Source of the DNA: Lunularia cruciata
Lineage: Eukaryota; Streptophyta; Marchantiopsida; Lunulariales; Lunulariaceae
Length of the DNA: 64,000 bases
Direction: 5' to 3'
Assembly (NCBI GenBank): GCA_948567375.1
Contig: OX419757.1
Span: forward strand, 62,620,001 to 62,684,000
A program made the translations under genes and the position numbers. Under the pieces are notes generated by a model. The model saw nothing but the letters and a program-made list of their open reading frames with translations, ran no database searches and had not been told where the DNA came from. Positions 50,066-62,030 of this stretch are shown piece by piece (position 1 is the stretch's first letter; each line of letters starts with the position of its first letter).

Positions 50066-53000
50066 TTAGTGACGTCCTCGTCGCCAATGAAGCTTCAAAC
50101 TCATGGATGGTAGTCTATGCATTCTGGAGGTGAGAAAGAGGTTCCCATGTGGCATCATGAAGGGGATACCCTTTCCAAAGGACCTTGTACTCCATATGTT
50201 ATCAATGGCCTTATTGAATATGGCGACGCACAAAGATACTATCAACTTTGTACTCCTCATGATCATTGATAGGGATAGGAGGAGGAGGTTGGAATCAAGA
50301 GGAAAAGGAAGAGGGTTTAGGTTTAGGACAAAGGGTTTCAACTTGGAAACATGAAAGATAGGATGGATACGCATATGACAATGCAAGGCAAGTTGATAAG
50401 CAATAGGAGAGACAATTAGGGGTAAGTTTACAAACTTGGATATAAAGGGGGAGACGGAGGTTACTAGAGGATAGCATGACTTTATCATCAACTTCAAAGG
50501 TGAGATCATGACAATGGTGGTCCGCATATTGTTTTTGATGATTTTGAGCAACAAGGAAGTGAGATTTGGCTTGTTGGAGAGATTGGGATATAGTGGTCAA
50601 GAATGTTGAAGTATGAAGAACCTGAGATGGAGGGGGACCAAGAAGAGAATCTAGAACAAGCAGATCTTGGCCAAAATTGAGAAAGAAAGGAGAAAATCCG
50701 GGGCTTGCCTGTTTGGAATTGTTGTAGGCAAATTCTACAACTACAAGATATTCATCCCATTTGGTATGGTGGACATTGATAAAGGCACGCAACATATCTT
50801 CCAATGTATGATTTGCACATTTGGTTTGTCCATCAGTTTGAGGATGATAGGCCATGGACAAAGCAAGCTTGGTGTCAAGTATCTAGAAGAGTGCTTGCCA
50901 AAACTTCTCGGTAAATTGAGGATTGTGGTCGGAGATGAGTACATGTGGCATCCTATGATGCTTGAAGACATTGTCAAAATAGATTTGTGCTAAGGTTGGA
51001 GCATCCACGATATCACAAGTTGGTGCCAAGTGGATTTGCTTACTAAGCTTATCCACAAACACCACAATTGTTATGTGTCCTTGCTTTGTCTTGGGTAAGG
51101 ATATGATGAGATCCAAACTCAAATGCTCCCATCAAGCGGATGGAATGGTGAGTAGTTGAAGGAGTCCACTCGGCTTTGGTTGCTAGCCTTGTTGTGTTGG
51201 CAGCTCTCACACAATCAGACAAATTCTCAAACATCTTGCATCATGTTTGGCCACCACCATTGGCATTAGAGGGTACCCAAGGTCTTGTCCACACCCATGT
51301 GACCAGCTATGGGTAAATCATGGGCTTCTTGAATGCGCACAAGTCAAAAATCACCTTTGGCTAAAACATAGATCCGACCCTCATGGAATTGAAGGCCCTC
51401 CTTGATGGAGAAGGTGTTGTACTCCTTATCGCATGTTGTAAGGCAACCATGTACCATGTGGAAGAAAGGATATTATTGTAGAGCTTACTAAAACTCATTT
51501 TGGACCTTGGAGTCAATTGACACCATTGTAACTGCTATTGTGATGAGAGGAAGGGACTTCAAATCAGGTCGTCGTGATAAAACATCAAGGATGATGTGTA
51601 ACCAACCTAGTTTGTACTCAAGTTTGATGTCAAACAATTGGAGTTGTTCCTCACATCGATGATGGCGACTCTTCATGTGTTCCAAGTGTAAGCTCTACAA
51701 CAATGGTTTGTGATCAGTTTGCATGATCACTTGTTGCTCCAAGAGGTAATGCCTCCATACCTTGGTGGCATATACCATTGCAAGTTGGTATCAATCTCAA
51801 ATAGAGTAGTTTCTTTCAGCCATATTGAGTAGGCAAGACACAAAGGCAATGGGATGTAGTCCATCTGGGAATTCTTGTTGCAACACGACTCTAATTGCAA
51901 AGTTAGAAGCATCAAAATCAACCATACAAGGTAGTTCATGATCATATAGTTGAAGAATGGGCTTTGAAGATACCATATGTTTCAACTTTTGGAATGCTTC
52001 TTCATGCTTGGTGGTCCATTGGAAGCTCAAGTCCTTCCCCAAGAGGTCAGCCAATGGTGCAGCCACATGAGCATAATAATGGATGAACCATCGATAAAAA
52101 TTGGTCAGTCCATTAAATGCCCGTACTTCTATAGCATCCTTTGGAGTAGGCCAATTAGTAATGGCCTTGATTTTCTCATTTTCCATCTTGATCCCCTCCA
52201 ATGAGATCTTGTGCCCCAAGAAGGTAACTTCCTTTTGCCAAAAAGGCACACTTTGACTTCTTGCAATAAAATTTCCATTGTCGGAGTTGTCTTAGGACTT
52301 CTCACAAGTGATTCACGTTTTACCTCTATCTTGCTATAAATTAAGATATAATCCAAGAACACCACCATGTACTGATCCAATAGTCCATCCAACACCCAAT
52401 GCATCTGATTCATGAATACTATTGGAGCATTTGTGAGCCCAAAATGTAGAACTCTCCACTCAAAATGCCCATACCTTGTGCAAAAGGCTGTCTTTTGCAC
52501 ATCCTCCCTATCAATGGGGATTTGCCAATAGCCATTGCAAAGATCCAACTTGGAAAAGTATCATGCTCCACTCAATTGATCAAGAAAGGCATCAATCCAA
52601 GGCAAGGGATATGCATTCTTCATTTTTTGCTTATTGAGCCCACGATAATCAATATAAAAACAAAGTCCTCCATCCTTCTTTGGAATGAATAGTACTGGTG
52701 CTCCCCAAGGAGAGGTACTATGTCATATGAAGTCTTTCTCCAACAACTCCATAAGTATTTGTTGCAACACTTCCAACTCCTTTGGTGAGAGCCGATAGAT
52801 TGGTCTACTCACTAGAGTACTCCCTTGCAATAACTCAATCTTGAAGGGCATATCACAATCCAAGGGTAATCCATTCGGCAGATCATCCGGAAACACGTTT
52901 GTAAACTCTTGAACTATCTGATTAACCATTGCTTGATAAGGATCTTGGCTCTCCTCAGATCATCCTTGTGCAATTGGCTTGATCCACACCGCAAAAATAG

Positions 53001-53545
53001 ACTTATCTTCTTCCAAAGCTTGCTTGATAGGGCTACTTTATTAACAAACTTCTCATCTAGGGACTCATCTCTCTTCAAAGCTTGCTCCATGCTTGCTTTC
53101 TTGGCAAACTTCCTATCTTAAGAATCCTCTCTCTTCAAGGCATGCTCTATGGCTACCTTCTCGACAAACTTCCCATCTTGGGATTGCCTATTCTTAGGTG
53201 TCTTACTCGTAGGTGCCAGACAACCTAATCGGAAATTCCTACCTTGGTGTTGTACTTGAATTTATCATCGAGTCCAATCAAATTGAACCTTATGATGTTC
53301 AAGCCAAAGGTAATCCTAGAATGATATCATAGTGTAGAGGTGCCACTACAAACCTCATACACTCCAAATAGTTCCCAATCTTAAAAGTAACATGATGTGA
53401 GGTACGAAATGCAGAACTCTTTCTCCCATTTGCCATCATCAATCTTCTTCCAATCACTAGCTTGATAGGAATACCCAATTTCTTTACAACTTGCATTGAC
53501 ATGCAATTCTATGAACTTCCAAAATCAACCAAAATCCTACAACCC
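50066..53545 (-). pseudogene. chromovirus pol: protease, reverse transcriptase, RNase H, integrase, chromodomain
   Basis: Minus-strand pieces from 5' to 3'. Protease near 53520: L-V-D-F-G-S-S followed by a stop, where D-S-G is usual. Reverse transcriptase 52129-52929: F-P-D-D-L-P-N-G-L-P, Y-R-L-S-P-K-E-L, N-G-Y-W-Q-I-P-I, F-G-L-T-N-A-P, and F-L-D-Y-I-L-I-Y-S with the second catalytic Asp changed to Tyr. RNase H and tether 51488-52249: F-L-G-H-K-I-S, D-F-D-A-S-N-F. Integrase 50295-51250: V-F-V-D-K-L-S-K, F-W-Q-A-L-F, H-P-Q-T-D-G-Q-T, K-W-D-E-Y-L. Linker R-I-H-P-I-F-H-V-S-K-L-K-P-F. Chromodomain near 50120-50230: L-W-K-G-Y-P, then A-T-W-E-P. The chromodomain defines the chromovirus branch and in active elements guides insertion to marked chromatin. 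Confidence 0.92.
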
Positions 53546-53562
53546 CGATTAGATATCATACC

Positions 53563-54800
53563 TTGCAAGTGAAGCAAACTTGCATAGATTGAGCTTTCAA
53601 TCCCATTGGAACTAATCAAGCTCCCAATAGACGGCTCAAAATCTCCTATTAGGATTCCTTGTTTCCTTGATCATTCTATTCCACAAACTCCATCTGGGCA
53701 ACTTGTCAAGGTCACCCATTCTTAAGTGGACATTCAACAATGCAATATCTAACATGGCAACAATAAAAGCAACATATATTTTGTTGCAATCTTTCTCTAT
53801 CCGCTATACCAAATGGTCTCTATTGGGTAGCATCAATCTCCATTGGTGTTGGTTCTTCCACCCGTGTGCAGTGTATTGGTAAGCTTTGTGTTGGTCAAGG
53901 TCGAGACCAAGTTGTAGCAACCAAGGAATCAAAGCACTCAGTCAATTGCATGGCTTCTTCTACGTTTTGTGGTTCCTGCATGGTCACCTCCAATTTGGTT
54001 CGTGACTTCAATCCTCACACAAATGAATCCCAAACTTCACCTTCTTGTATGTCTGGATTTGTATGATGATGTTCTAAAATTGTGTGATGTAGATCCTTAT
54101 TGAGCCAATTTGCTTCAATTTTGTCAATTTATCTTGTGCGGCTTGGGTAGCATCTATAGTTTGAAATCGACCAAGTATTGCATCCTTGAATTTTGCCCAT
54201 GTCAAAATTGGTTCAACAATCTATCTTTCGGTTTGCTCCACTTGGAATCACCACCAAAGTTTTGCCACACCATCCAATTGGCTAGAAGCTAAGAGAATCT
54301 ATTTTTGTTCATCTTGAAGATTGGTGGCTTCAAAGTAACATTTGCAGTCAAACACAAAATTCTCCATTGTGCTTGGAAGATTCTTGCCTTCAAACACCTT
54401 AGATTTTGGAAATGGAATGTGATCTTCTCCATCTTGAACTGGCTTTCTCTCTATATATTCTCGTCGTTGCTGGTCTCATTCATCCAACAATCAAGTAAGG
54501 TGCTCAATTTGTTGCTACATCGCAAGGATAATGTCGGGTGTTTCCGCCAAAGCTACTACTCTACCCCACTACTCCCAATTTATCTAATTAATTAACACAT
54601 AGATGCAGCACGTCCACCATTCTCCATAATTTACAATCTAAAGTATCAAGGGTTCCTTAGACAAGGTGATCATATGGAGAAAATTCTGCCCAAAGCACGA
54701 GGTGATGAATTATGTGAAACGATGCTTAGGTAATATTTGGACATGAAAATCCCAATGGTTTGGTGAAGTAGATTCAGTGGTCTATAAATTCCATCCATCC
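53563..54800 (-). pseudogene. chromovirus gag and leader
   Basis: Minus-strand F-V-stop-G-L-K-S-R-T-K-L-E-V near 54005-54040 and E-E-A-M-Q-L-T-E-C-F-D near 53935-53970, the same block as at 340-460 in the first copy. Frameshifts and stops are scattered. The zinc knuckle is not clearly preserved. Confidence 0.8.
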
Positions 54801-54807
54801 CATTCTT

Positions 54808-54819
54808 GCTCTGATACCA
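54808..54819 (-). other. chromovirus primer-binding site (initiator tRNA-Met), intact
   Basis: The minus strand reads TGGTATCAGAGC, the exact plant initiator methionine tRNA primer site, one base after the 5' LTR. Confidence 0.93.
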
Positions 54820-54820
54820 A

Positions 54821-55181
54821 TGTAAAAGACCAAGACCGAGGAGAGAAATAGGAGAATGGAAGCTCACATTTGGATGCTAGAATAAGGGAAAACTCTGAAT
54901 CCCTAGCATGAGCTTTGGCTTTGGTATTTATAGGTAACATACAAGACCCTTGAACAGCTTCTCAAGAAGCTTCCTCAAGCCATTTTCTTAGAGTGCAAGC
55001 CAAGTTAACCAAGAAGCTTCTCGAGAAGCTTCCTTCTATAAGCTACTTATTTCAGGTGCAAGCTAAGCTAGCCGGGAAGCTTTCCAAGAAGCTTCCTAGC
55101 TACTTTTGGAGTAGGCTAATTTGTCTTATTTTCTACTTTGTTAGCCCTACTAACTTTGTTGCTAATTCTCATATTGTTATA
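54821..55181 (-). repeat. chromovirus 5' LTR (361 bp)
   Basis: Starts TGTAAAAGACC on the plus strand and ends ATTGTTATA (CA changed to TA). It aligns with 49642-50048 over its length, apart from one missing internal unit. Confidence 0.92.
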
Positions 55182-57190
55182 TTGGTAGTCAAGTGGTCAA
55201 AGGCCTACCTAATCTGATCTATAGGGCCCACAATGTATGTATCATCTGCCAATGAGGGAAATACATAACCTTACATGGCCAAAGTAGTAGATAAGAGAGC
55301 TTTAAAGTGAGCCATGGCAAATAAAGGTCCCCCTAAAGGATCTCCTTGATGTGTACCTACAATTGACTCCAAGACAGTGACTCCCTCTTATGAACCACCA
55401 TGCTAGTAGTAAAGGCAAGCAAGAGAGCCATAAAAAGACTACACAAAAGGTTAAGACTTGCCAAGGATTCACCAACCTCCCTAAGCTCTCTAAAGATGGA
55501 TGCTTGTTAGATGCTATTTAAAGTGTTCTTAACATCCACCTTTAGGACAACCCACTCAAGATGGATATCTAGGAGTGCCTTAATGCCTAGAGATATAGCC
55601 TCACATCCTTCAAGTGTAGCTACTCCAAATTGATGTTGGACTAAAGTGCTATCAAAAGTGGAGAATGATGTTGAAGGACTATGGTCCAATTGACCAAACG
55701 CAAAAAGATCTCCCCAATGGTCTAATGCCCCTCATGTCCTTCTCCATTGCAAGAAGTAGACTAGCACCTAACACTAGACTAACAAACATAGGAATGTCTC
55801 CTCTTGCTATTGCTGCAACCAATGAAAAATATTGGTAAAACCACTAGAACAATCATCTGCTTGAAAGAAATCTCTATGGTGCTCATAAACCATCCCTTAC
55901 AAGCCTCTTGAGGAAAGACAAGGGGCAATACACAATGCTTGTGCAAAAAGTGACCTATCAAGAGGTTGCTTAGGCTAATAATCTAAGATCTCTAGTGGTA
56001 GTTCTTCTACTATTATAGGATGTAGTGGGCGTAGGGAAGATATAGTCTCATTGGTAGGACTTGCCATGGACAAAGGGTGTAGCGCTCGTGCTTCTTTACT
56101 AAAATCTCCCGCCTGATCCAATGTCCTTCATTGTTGCAATTGAGTGGACTCTATGGTATCCTGTGGTGAAAGTTGTCTCCTAAATGTGTAGCCCTAATAG
56201 ATTCCTGAAGGGCCGCCCAATCCCTTGCTCGCAATCAACAAAATCTAGCAACCACCTCTCTATCCCCCGCTAGCATAATGAAGATGTCATCAACAATGTA
56301 AGAGGAATAAGAACAAAGCTAACTTGTCCAATGGATCACGTGCCAAACAATCAAGTGGTAAGCAAAAAGACTGTCTAGCTTCACATGGAGTGTGCTGGAT
56401 AGCCTATGTAATAGACATGGACATGGAAAACTAGTCTCAAGTAATTCCAAAATGCAACCCACTTGAAAAGCTTACCACTCTCATGACTTGATCGATATCT
56501 CTGGATGGTCAATAAAGGGATAGAAGAAGAGTGCATAATCTCGAGTTTCATGGTTGTCAATGTGGTCACTCATCTCACATGTGCATCCCAAGTGGTCCAA
56601 TCATAATCCTTGTGCATCCTTCCCACATGAGTCTTTACCCTTTGCGAGATAATGCATCGGTGACACGCCGGGCATGGTGTATCCTAAACTGCTCTAAGCA
56701 ACCCCACATGGGGAGATGTAGCCATGGCTAGCACAAGAATAATGATAGTAACACATGATGCTCCTCTCCATATCTCCCTATACTTGCAAATCATAACTTC
56801 TCACATCCCAACTCACATAAAATAAAATCTCGGTGAACCCTAAAAATTATAAATTCTTGTAATTTTCATTTTTCATCTCCAAAAAATTTAAATTAAATTC
56901 TCTTAAAATTTTATTATAAAAATTAAAATTTTAGACCAATCATTTTCAATATATAATGATAATTTTAAACACTAAAATTCTTAATAATTTTCCATAGTCT
57001 TCAATCTAATACCAATGAAACCAAAATTGAAAAATCAAAAAAATAGACTATTCACTTGAATATTATATGCAAGAGAACCTTATAAAATATAAATATTTCC
57101 TCTCACATCTCTCCCGTCTCCACGCTCTCCCCCAACTCTTCTGCACAACGACAACACATTAATGCCAAGCAGAAAGCTCCCTTACGGCAC
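55182..57190 (-). pseudogene. non-LTR retrotransposon copy B, 5' half: zinc finger and reverse transcriptase
   Basis: Continues copy B upstream of the chromovirus. The minus strand has an intact C2H2 finger at 56611-56674: C-P-A-C, then H-V-G-R-M-H. The reverse transcriptase has C-E-A-I-S-L-G-I-K-A and V-D-V-K-N-T-L-N-S-I followed by a stop near 55507-55620, and F-P-S-L-A-D-D-T-Y-I-V-G near 55215-55250. The chromovirus entered shortly after the A-D-D-T box. The 5' end near 57190 matches the start region of copy A. Confidence 0.8.
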
Positions 57191-57813
57191 TCTTCTTCAT
57201 CCTCAAAATAGATCTTGTGCGATAGATAGGTGTAGATATAGACGTTGGGGGGTTTGAAGAATATATTTCCTGGTAATGCACGCGCCCCGAGGTTTGATTT
57301 TATTTGAGGACAGGTAAAGGTCCCGTAACTGTATGCTACTGAACCCTAAAAGGTACGCGTAACCCTCACCCGTAAAATGCAGTTTTTCATCCTCTTCATT
57401 TTTTCTTAAATCGAAATCATTATATTTTATGGATACTCATCAATCCACTCTTGGAACACCTAACAGGGGTTTCAAGAATAGATTTCTGTTGTAAGGAATC
57501 TTTCTTTAAGGTCACCGACAAAAATCAGCGAAGATACTTCCAAGATCCATTCTTTTCTTCATACATCTGGAAATCTGTTCCATTCTTGTTTCAAGAGACT
57601 TGCTCGGAAGTTCGTCAATTGTTCTCCGCACTTTTGGTTTAAAAAATGACTTCCCTCAATGTTCCTTGGTCAATTACAGCTCCTTGATTAGATTATCTGA
57701 GATCCCATCCCAATGTAACAATGTAAAGTATCGGGCCTTGTTTTGAGGTATTATTTTTATGTAATATATTTAGTGAAAACTTTATTCTTTAGCTCTATGG
57801 CATACCGTACTCA
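57191..57813. other. short intergenic stretch between non-LTR copies
   Basis: No recognisable gene or repeat. AT-rich with a GC-richer patch near 57260-57370. Confidence 0.4.
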
Positions 57814-58254
57814 ATGTTTTTCGAGAAACGAAGCTTCAAATGCTTACAGGTACTAGACAGTCTGATGAAGTATGCAAAATTAATACTTTTTTCTAACTTG
57901 ATTACCTTTTCTAAGTCCTTCGGGGTTCTAGCGTTGAAGATGGACAGAAATCCGATACTGGTGGCACTCTATGACGAAGGTGACGAGCCTACATCTGAAT
58001 CTCTTTGTGTGGAAAAGTTGGAACATCTGGAAGCCTATCAACAGCATGTGTCGTGCACATGGGACAGACTTAGCAAGAAGTTGTCTTTTGCATACGTACT
58101 CCTCACTTTCGTGTTTCATTCTGTTATGGGCGTTATAGAAGATTGGAAGCGCGCGCGCAGCACAGTAAAAAGGATGGGAAGACGCATCAAGCATACAAAA
58201 AAAAAAAAAAAGGATGAGGCTAAGCCCCAAATAGATGACGTTATAGAAGAATAA
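57814..58254 (+). CDS. unidentified 146-residue open frame
   Basis: ATG at 57814. The middle part (M-D-R-N-P-I-L-V-A-L-Y-D-E-G-D-E-P, then L-E-H-L-E-A-Y-Q-Q-H) looks less biased than surrounding DNA and is preceded by an acceptor-like TTCTAG at about 57930. The last ~35 codons run into the reversed 3'-tail repeat and a 14-base A run, so the C-terminus is not genuine. It may be a gene fragment or exon left by a transposon, or chance. Confidence 0.2.
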   Translation: MFFEKRSFKCLQVLDSLMKYAKLILFSNLITFSKSFGVLALKMDRNPILVALYDEGDEPTSESLCVEKLEHLEAYQQHVSCTWDRLSKKLSFAYVLLTFVFHSVMGVIEDWKRARSTVKRMGRRIKHTKKKKKDEAKPQIDDVIEE

Positions 58255-58480
58255 AATGGGCGACCGCGTAGGAAAAACGAAGGATGGGAAGAACCCATCA
58301 AGCCGTACAAGGGAGAGAAAAAAAGGTAACATGGGGCTAAGCCCCAATAGAAGATAATAATGAGAATGCGGGGAAGGGCATCCGTGTAGAACACATGAAG
58401 GATAGGATGGGAAGATCCCATGGAAGAGACAAAAGAGGTAAAATGGTAAAATAGGCCCCAATAGTATCACTATGAGAAAT
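58165..58480 (-). repeat. three tandem copies of the 3'-tail repeat (non-LTR copy C)
   Basis: Minus-strand tail units at about 58165-58245, 58256-58360 and 58375-58480. Each has the ATGGGAAGA...CATC(A)AGC block or a remnant and the GCTAAGCCCCAA or AGGCCCCAATAG block; the middle one is complete with GGGCGACCGCGTAGG. The first carries a 14-base A run. The three lie at the 3' end of copy C. Confidence 0.8.
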
Positions 58481-60330
58481 TTGCCTTATTGCACGGAAGA
58501 TATAGAGTTATGTAAGTCGTAAGGTCTACCACCTATTGGAGCATCCGAAGAAACCTTATCTAATGTGATTGCTTTCCTATGGATTGCATCAGCCAATGCT
58601 CTCTGTAGAGCAATGGACACACACTATCTAAAGTATGCTACAAAGTATGAGATTGAGAATGGTACCCCTTGATGCCTAATGTGAAAAGCTCTCATGCACT
58701 CCTTGATAAATGTGTCTAATGTCATATCCATCATTCTATATAACTTCAAGGCTAGAGGAACAAAGAGGTGACCTTGTTGCATACTCCCATACTTGGAGAC
58801 CTTGCATGATGTTGCTCCGCTCGTTGTCCATCTAGGGGATGAGTAATCACTCTCTCCAAAACTGCATCACGAGTAGAGTCTATAACCACAACATCTGCCA
58901 CGATCACCTGATCATCCCATACCAAGTATAAGTTTGCTCAAACATGTATTGTCTACAAAGCATAAAAATACTCCCTCCAAGCAAGGTATCCACTCTCTCG
59001 TGCCATAGCAAACACTATATCCCTAATGCCATCATGGGTAGCTATCCTCTACCCCCCAAAAGGATACCATGTCATATGGACCACTAGTGGTTCTAGTGTA
59101 GAACCACACTCACAAATAAGTAATGAAGATATAGACGGCTCGACCAAACCTAGGCGGAACTTCATCATTATAGAGAAGGTAGTTGATGTGAGTCAAAATG
59201 CCATAACGTATGGTCAAGTTAGGATCCAAGAGTTGGCACCTTGCCGGAGCAAGAGCAAAGACATTCTCTAATGGCCTAAAGAATGGACGAGTCAACTAAG
59301 GGAGAATGTAGTATGCGCTAACAATATTGCTCTATCAAGGAAGATTGCAAACCTCTAGTCCAATCCGGCGGTAGTGAAGAAAAGGATGGAAGGTCCTCTC
59401 ATGTTTGTGGGGATAGACCGTCTCTTGTCTAATGCAATAGCACTTGGACAGAAGAGGATCCCTCCTACACCTTGGTCACATATGTCTCAAACATAGGCTT
59501 ATCAACAACCACAAATAGGAGAAATGTAGGGGTTTTGAGAGAGCCAAACTACCCAAAAATGTTATAGGTTCCATCTCCTCCATATATAATAGGCCTATCC
59601 TTTTGCAATAGATCAATAGAGATTTTTGTCTATATGTCAATCTCTTGTCACACACTCAAATGTCCTTGGTCCAATGATATCATCAAAGACTTCCATAATC
59701 CTCCTATCAAAAGCTCTCAAATGTGAGAGGAAGCCAAGGAAGAGGAAATTGTTCGGAGAAGGTAAGTTGGTTGACATGCAATACCAAATGCCACTTGTCA
59801 ATCTTCTAGTAAAAGAAATTTATCCACATGGAAAATATCCTTTGCAAGGGTAGCATCCAAGAAGCATGTGACAAAATTCTTGGATGCCATTGGCACTCCA
59901 GAATACACAATCCATTTGTAGAGGTAACACACTCCTCTAGAAGCTCAAGATGGGGAGGGATACCTTAAGGAGACCACGCTCTGCACTTTGACACCTTGAC
60001 TCTCAAGCCTACAAGATGTAGCTTGGTAGTCAAGTGATCAAAGGCCTGCCTAATATGATCTACGGGGTTCAAAATGAGTATATCATCTGTCAAGGAGTGA
60101 AGTACACAACTTGGCATTGCAAAGTAGTAGATAAGAGAGCTCTAAAGTGAGCCATGGTAAACAAAGATCCCCCTAAAGGATCTCCCTATTGTGTACTAGC
60201 AATTGACTCTAAGATGGTGACTCACTCTTATGATCAACGGTACTTGTAGTAATGAGAATCAAAAGAGCCATAGAACAACCTCACAAAAGGAATGAGACTC
60301 ACCAAGGATCCATCAACAAAAATGCAAAGT
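58481..60330 (-). pseudogene. non-LTR retrotransposon copy C, 5'-truncated
   Basis: Aligns with copy B from the tail through the endonuclease-like part and the post-RT segment to just past the catalytic box, where it reads L-T-D-D-I-L near 60070-60090 instead of L-A-D-D-T. Similarity is lost at about 60330, so the zinc finger and most of the reverse transcriptase are missing: a 5' truncation typical of target-primed insertion. Uninterrupted at the point where copy B received the chromovirus. Confidence 0.78.
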
Positions 60331-61925
60331 CGGTAGCACAGGAAAACAACAAACTAACTGCTGATTATTGATCCTCTTAATGACAAGATGACAAACAATA
60401 TAATGAGACAAGCCCTATAATATCTCGTATCAATGTTCATGTCTCATCACTACTTAAAATTTAAATTAACTAAAACAAAGTAACATTTCAAGTTAGACTA
60501 GCTAAAATATCGGTAATTTAAAGCAATGGTATTTCGTGAAATCATACACATAGAATTTAAAGGACGCAAATCAAATTCTTTGGTAAGTAAATTTTGAAGC
60601 AGATTGACATTGTTGTTATTGCAGTTGTATATCATCCGGAAAAACCTTTACTCGAATATCATCAGTTTGAACCAATTTCACATGATTATCTTGTTCTTCC
60701 TGTTTTTTCATGAATAACTTAATTTATTTAGAACTTTGAAATATATAATCATGGAAAATAGATACCGGTATTGACATGAAGTTCTTTTCCATCCATTAGT
60801 AGTGTATCTTCTTTATCTTGCTGCAAAGCTTACTCTTGTATATTTTATTTCTTGGGAAGCTTCATTTATATATGTTCCAAACGAAGATTTCCCTCAACAA
60901 CAATGTAAACTCTTAGATCAGCGTGAAATATCTGTATTCATATCTTCACATCTTTGCTTCTTAGTTTTGAGTATTTAAGTATGAATAAATATTTCTGAAA
61001 ACTTTCTAGAGGGTGTACTAGTCCATATTTTCTAGATTCTCTCGACTGTCTAAAATTCTTTTTAAGTCCTTGGTTTGCATATTTAGGTTAATCTGCCCTC
61101 AAAGATCTAGACTAAGCCGAACTCTGAATTAAACTAACGAAAATATAAGCTCTTGAATAACATTAAGAAAGAATATTCTATAAATTTTTCTGAAATCTTT
61201 CCGGAGGGTGAACTAGTCCATTCTCTCTAACATGGATGTTCATTACTTTGATTTCTTGTGTGATATGAAATGTACTTTGTATAAATGGAGTACCTTATAA
61301 ATTGGGTGTCACATTGGATATAGTTATGTTACTATACAGCCGATGTATACTGTTTGATGGTTACAATTCCCGCTGAGCAAAGTCACCAGCACGAGCCGAG
61401 TCTACATGCACGTGGCAGTAACAACCATCGTCACTCAATTACACACCATGATTATCCTTTATTCCTTTAATACCTTTGGTAGTAAAGGTTTTTACACATC
61501 TTCAAATTGGATGGTCTTCTTCGAGACACAACATAAGGCTCCTGGCAAAGCAGAAGAGCTTTGGTTGCCTTTCTAACCACAATCACATCATGACAAAGAG
61601 TCTTAATCATTTTACAATGATCTCAACATTGGGTCATACTATGATAGTAAGAGCTCCTATCGTTTAGTATACTCTCTCCTCTCTCTCAGTATCCATCTAT
61701 GACATATACCATTGGAATACTTTGATCAAACAGTTCAACTAAAGATTATGCTATTTCTTTCTCCTTGTTTTACTTTAGGTTTTAGCTCTTTTTCTTGGAA
61801 CCTTATGTACACTTTTGCATTTCGAGGTACCTTGTTGTCCTTTTTCTTTGGTATACTACATAGTGCTTTTAGGATCACCATAAAAAGTGTTGGCTTTGTA
61901 ACCTTTACTAAGAGAATGACAACCG
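60331..61925. other. AT-rich intergenic stretch, no gene seen
   Basis: No supportable gene. An imperfect ~35-bp direct repeat ending GAACTAGTCCAT or GTACTAGTCCAT occurs at about 60990-61027 and 61186-61222. Confidence 0.5.
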
Positions 61926-61929
61926 TGTA

Positions 61930-62030
61930 GAAAACATGAATGATGAGAAGACCCCATCAAGCCGTACATGGGTGAGAAAAAATATGTAAAATGGAGCTAA
62001 GCCCCAATAGAGTTGATATCAGAAATGCCC
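61930..62030 (-). repeat. 3'-tail repeat of non-LTR copy D
   Basis: Minus-strand tail with GACCCCATCAAGCCGTACA-type and GGAGCTAAGCCCCAATAGAG blocks, directly next to the copy D body. Confidence 0.78.

Larger units (their letters stand above)
49642..55181 (-). mobile_element. Ty3/gypsy chromovirus, complete but decayed, nested in non-LTR copy B
   Basis: 5540 bp from TG to TA/CA ends, flanked by TTGGT at 49637-49641 and 55182-55186, a perfect 5-bp target duplication. Removing it rejoins GTAGCTTGGTAGTCAA, exactly the sequence found uninterrupted at about 60009 and 63283. Minus-strand order: 5' LTR, primer site, gag, protease, reverse transcriptase, RNase H, integrase, chromodomain, polypurine tract, 3' LTR. 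Numerous stops and a lost catalytic Asp show it cannot move itself. The LTRs differ in length (361 and 407 bp), so the insertion is not recent. Confidence 0.95.
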
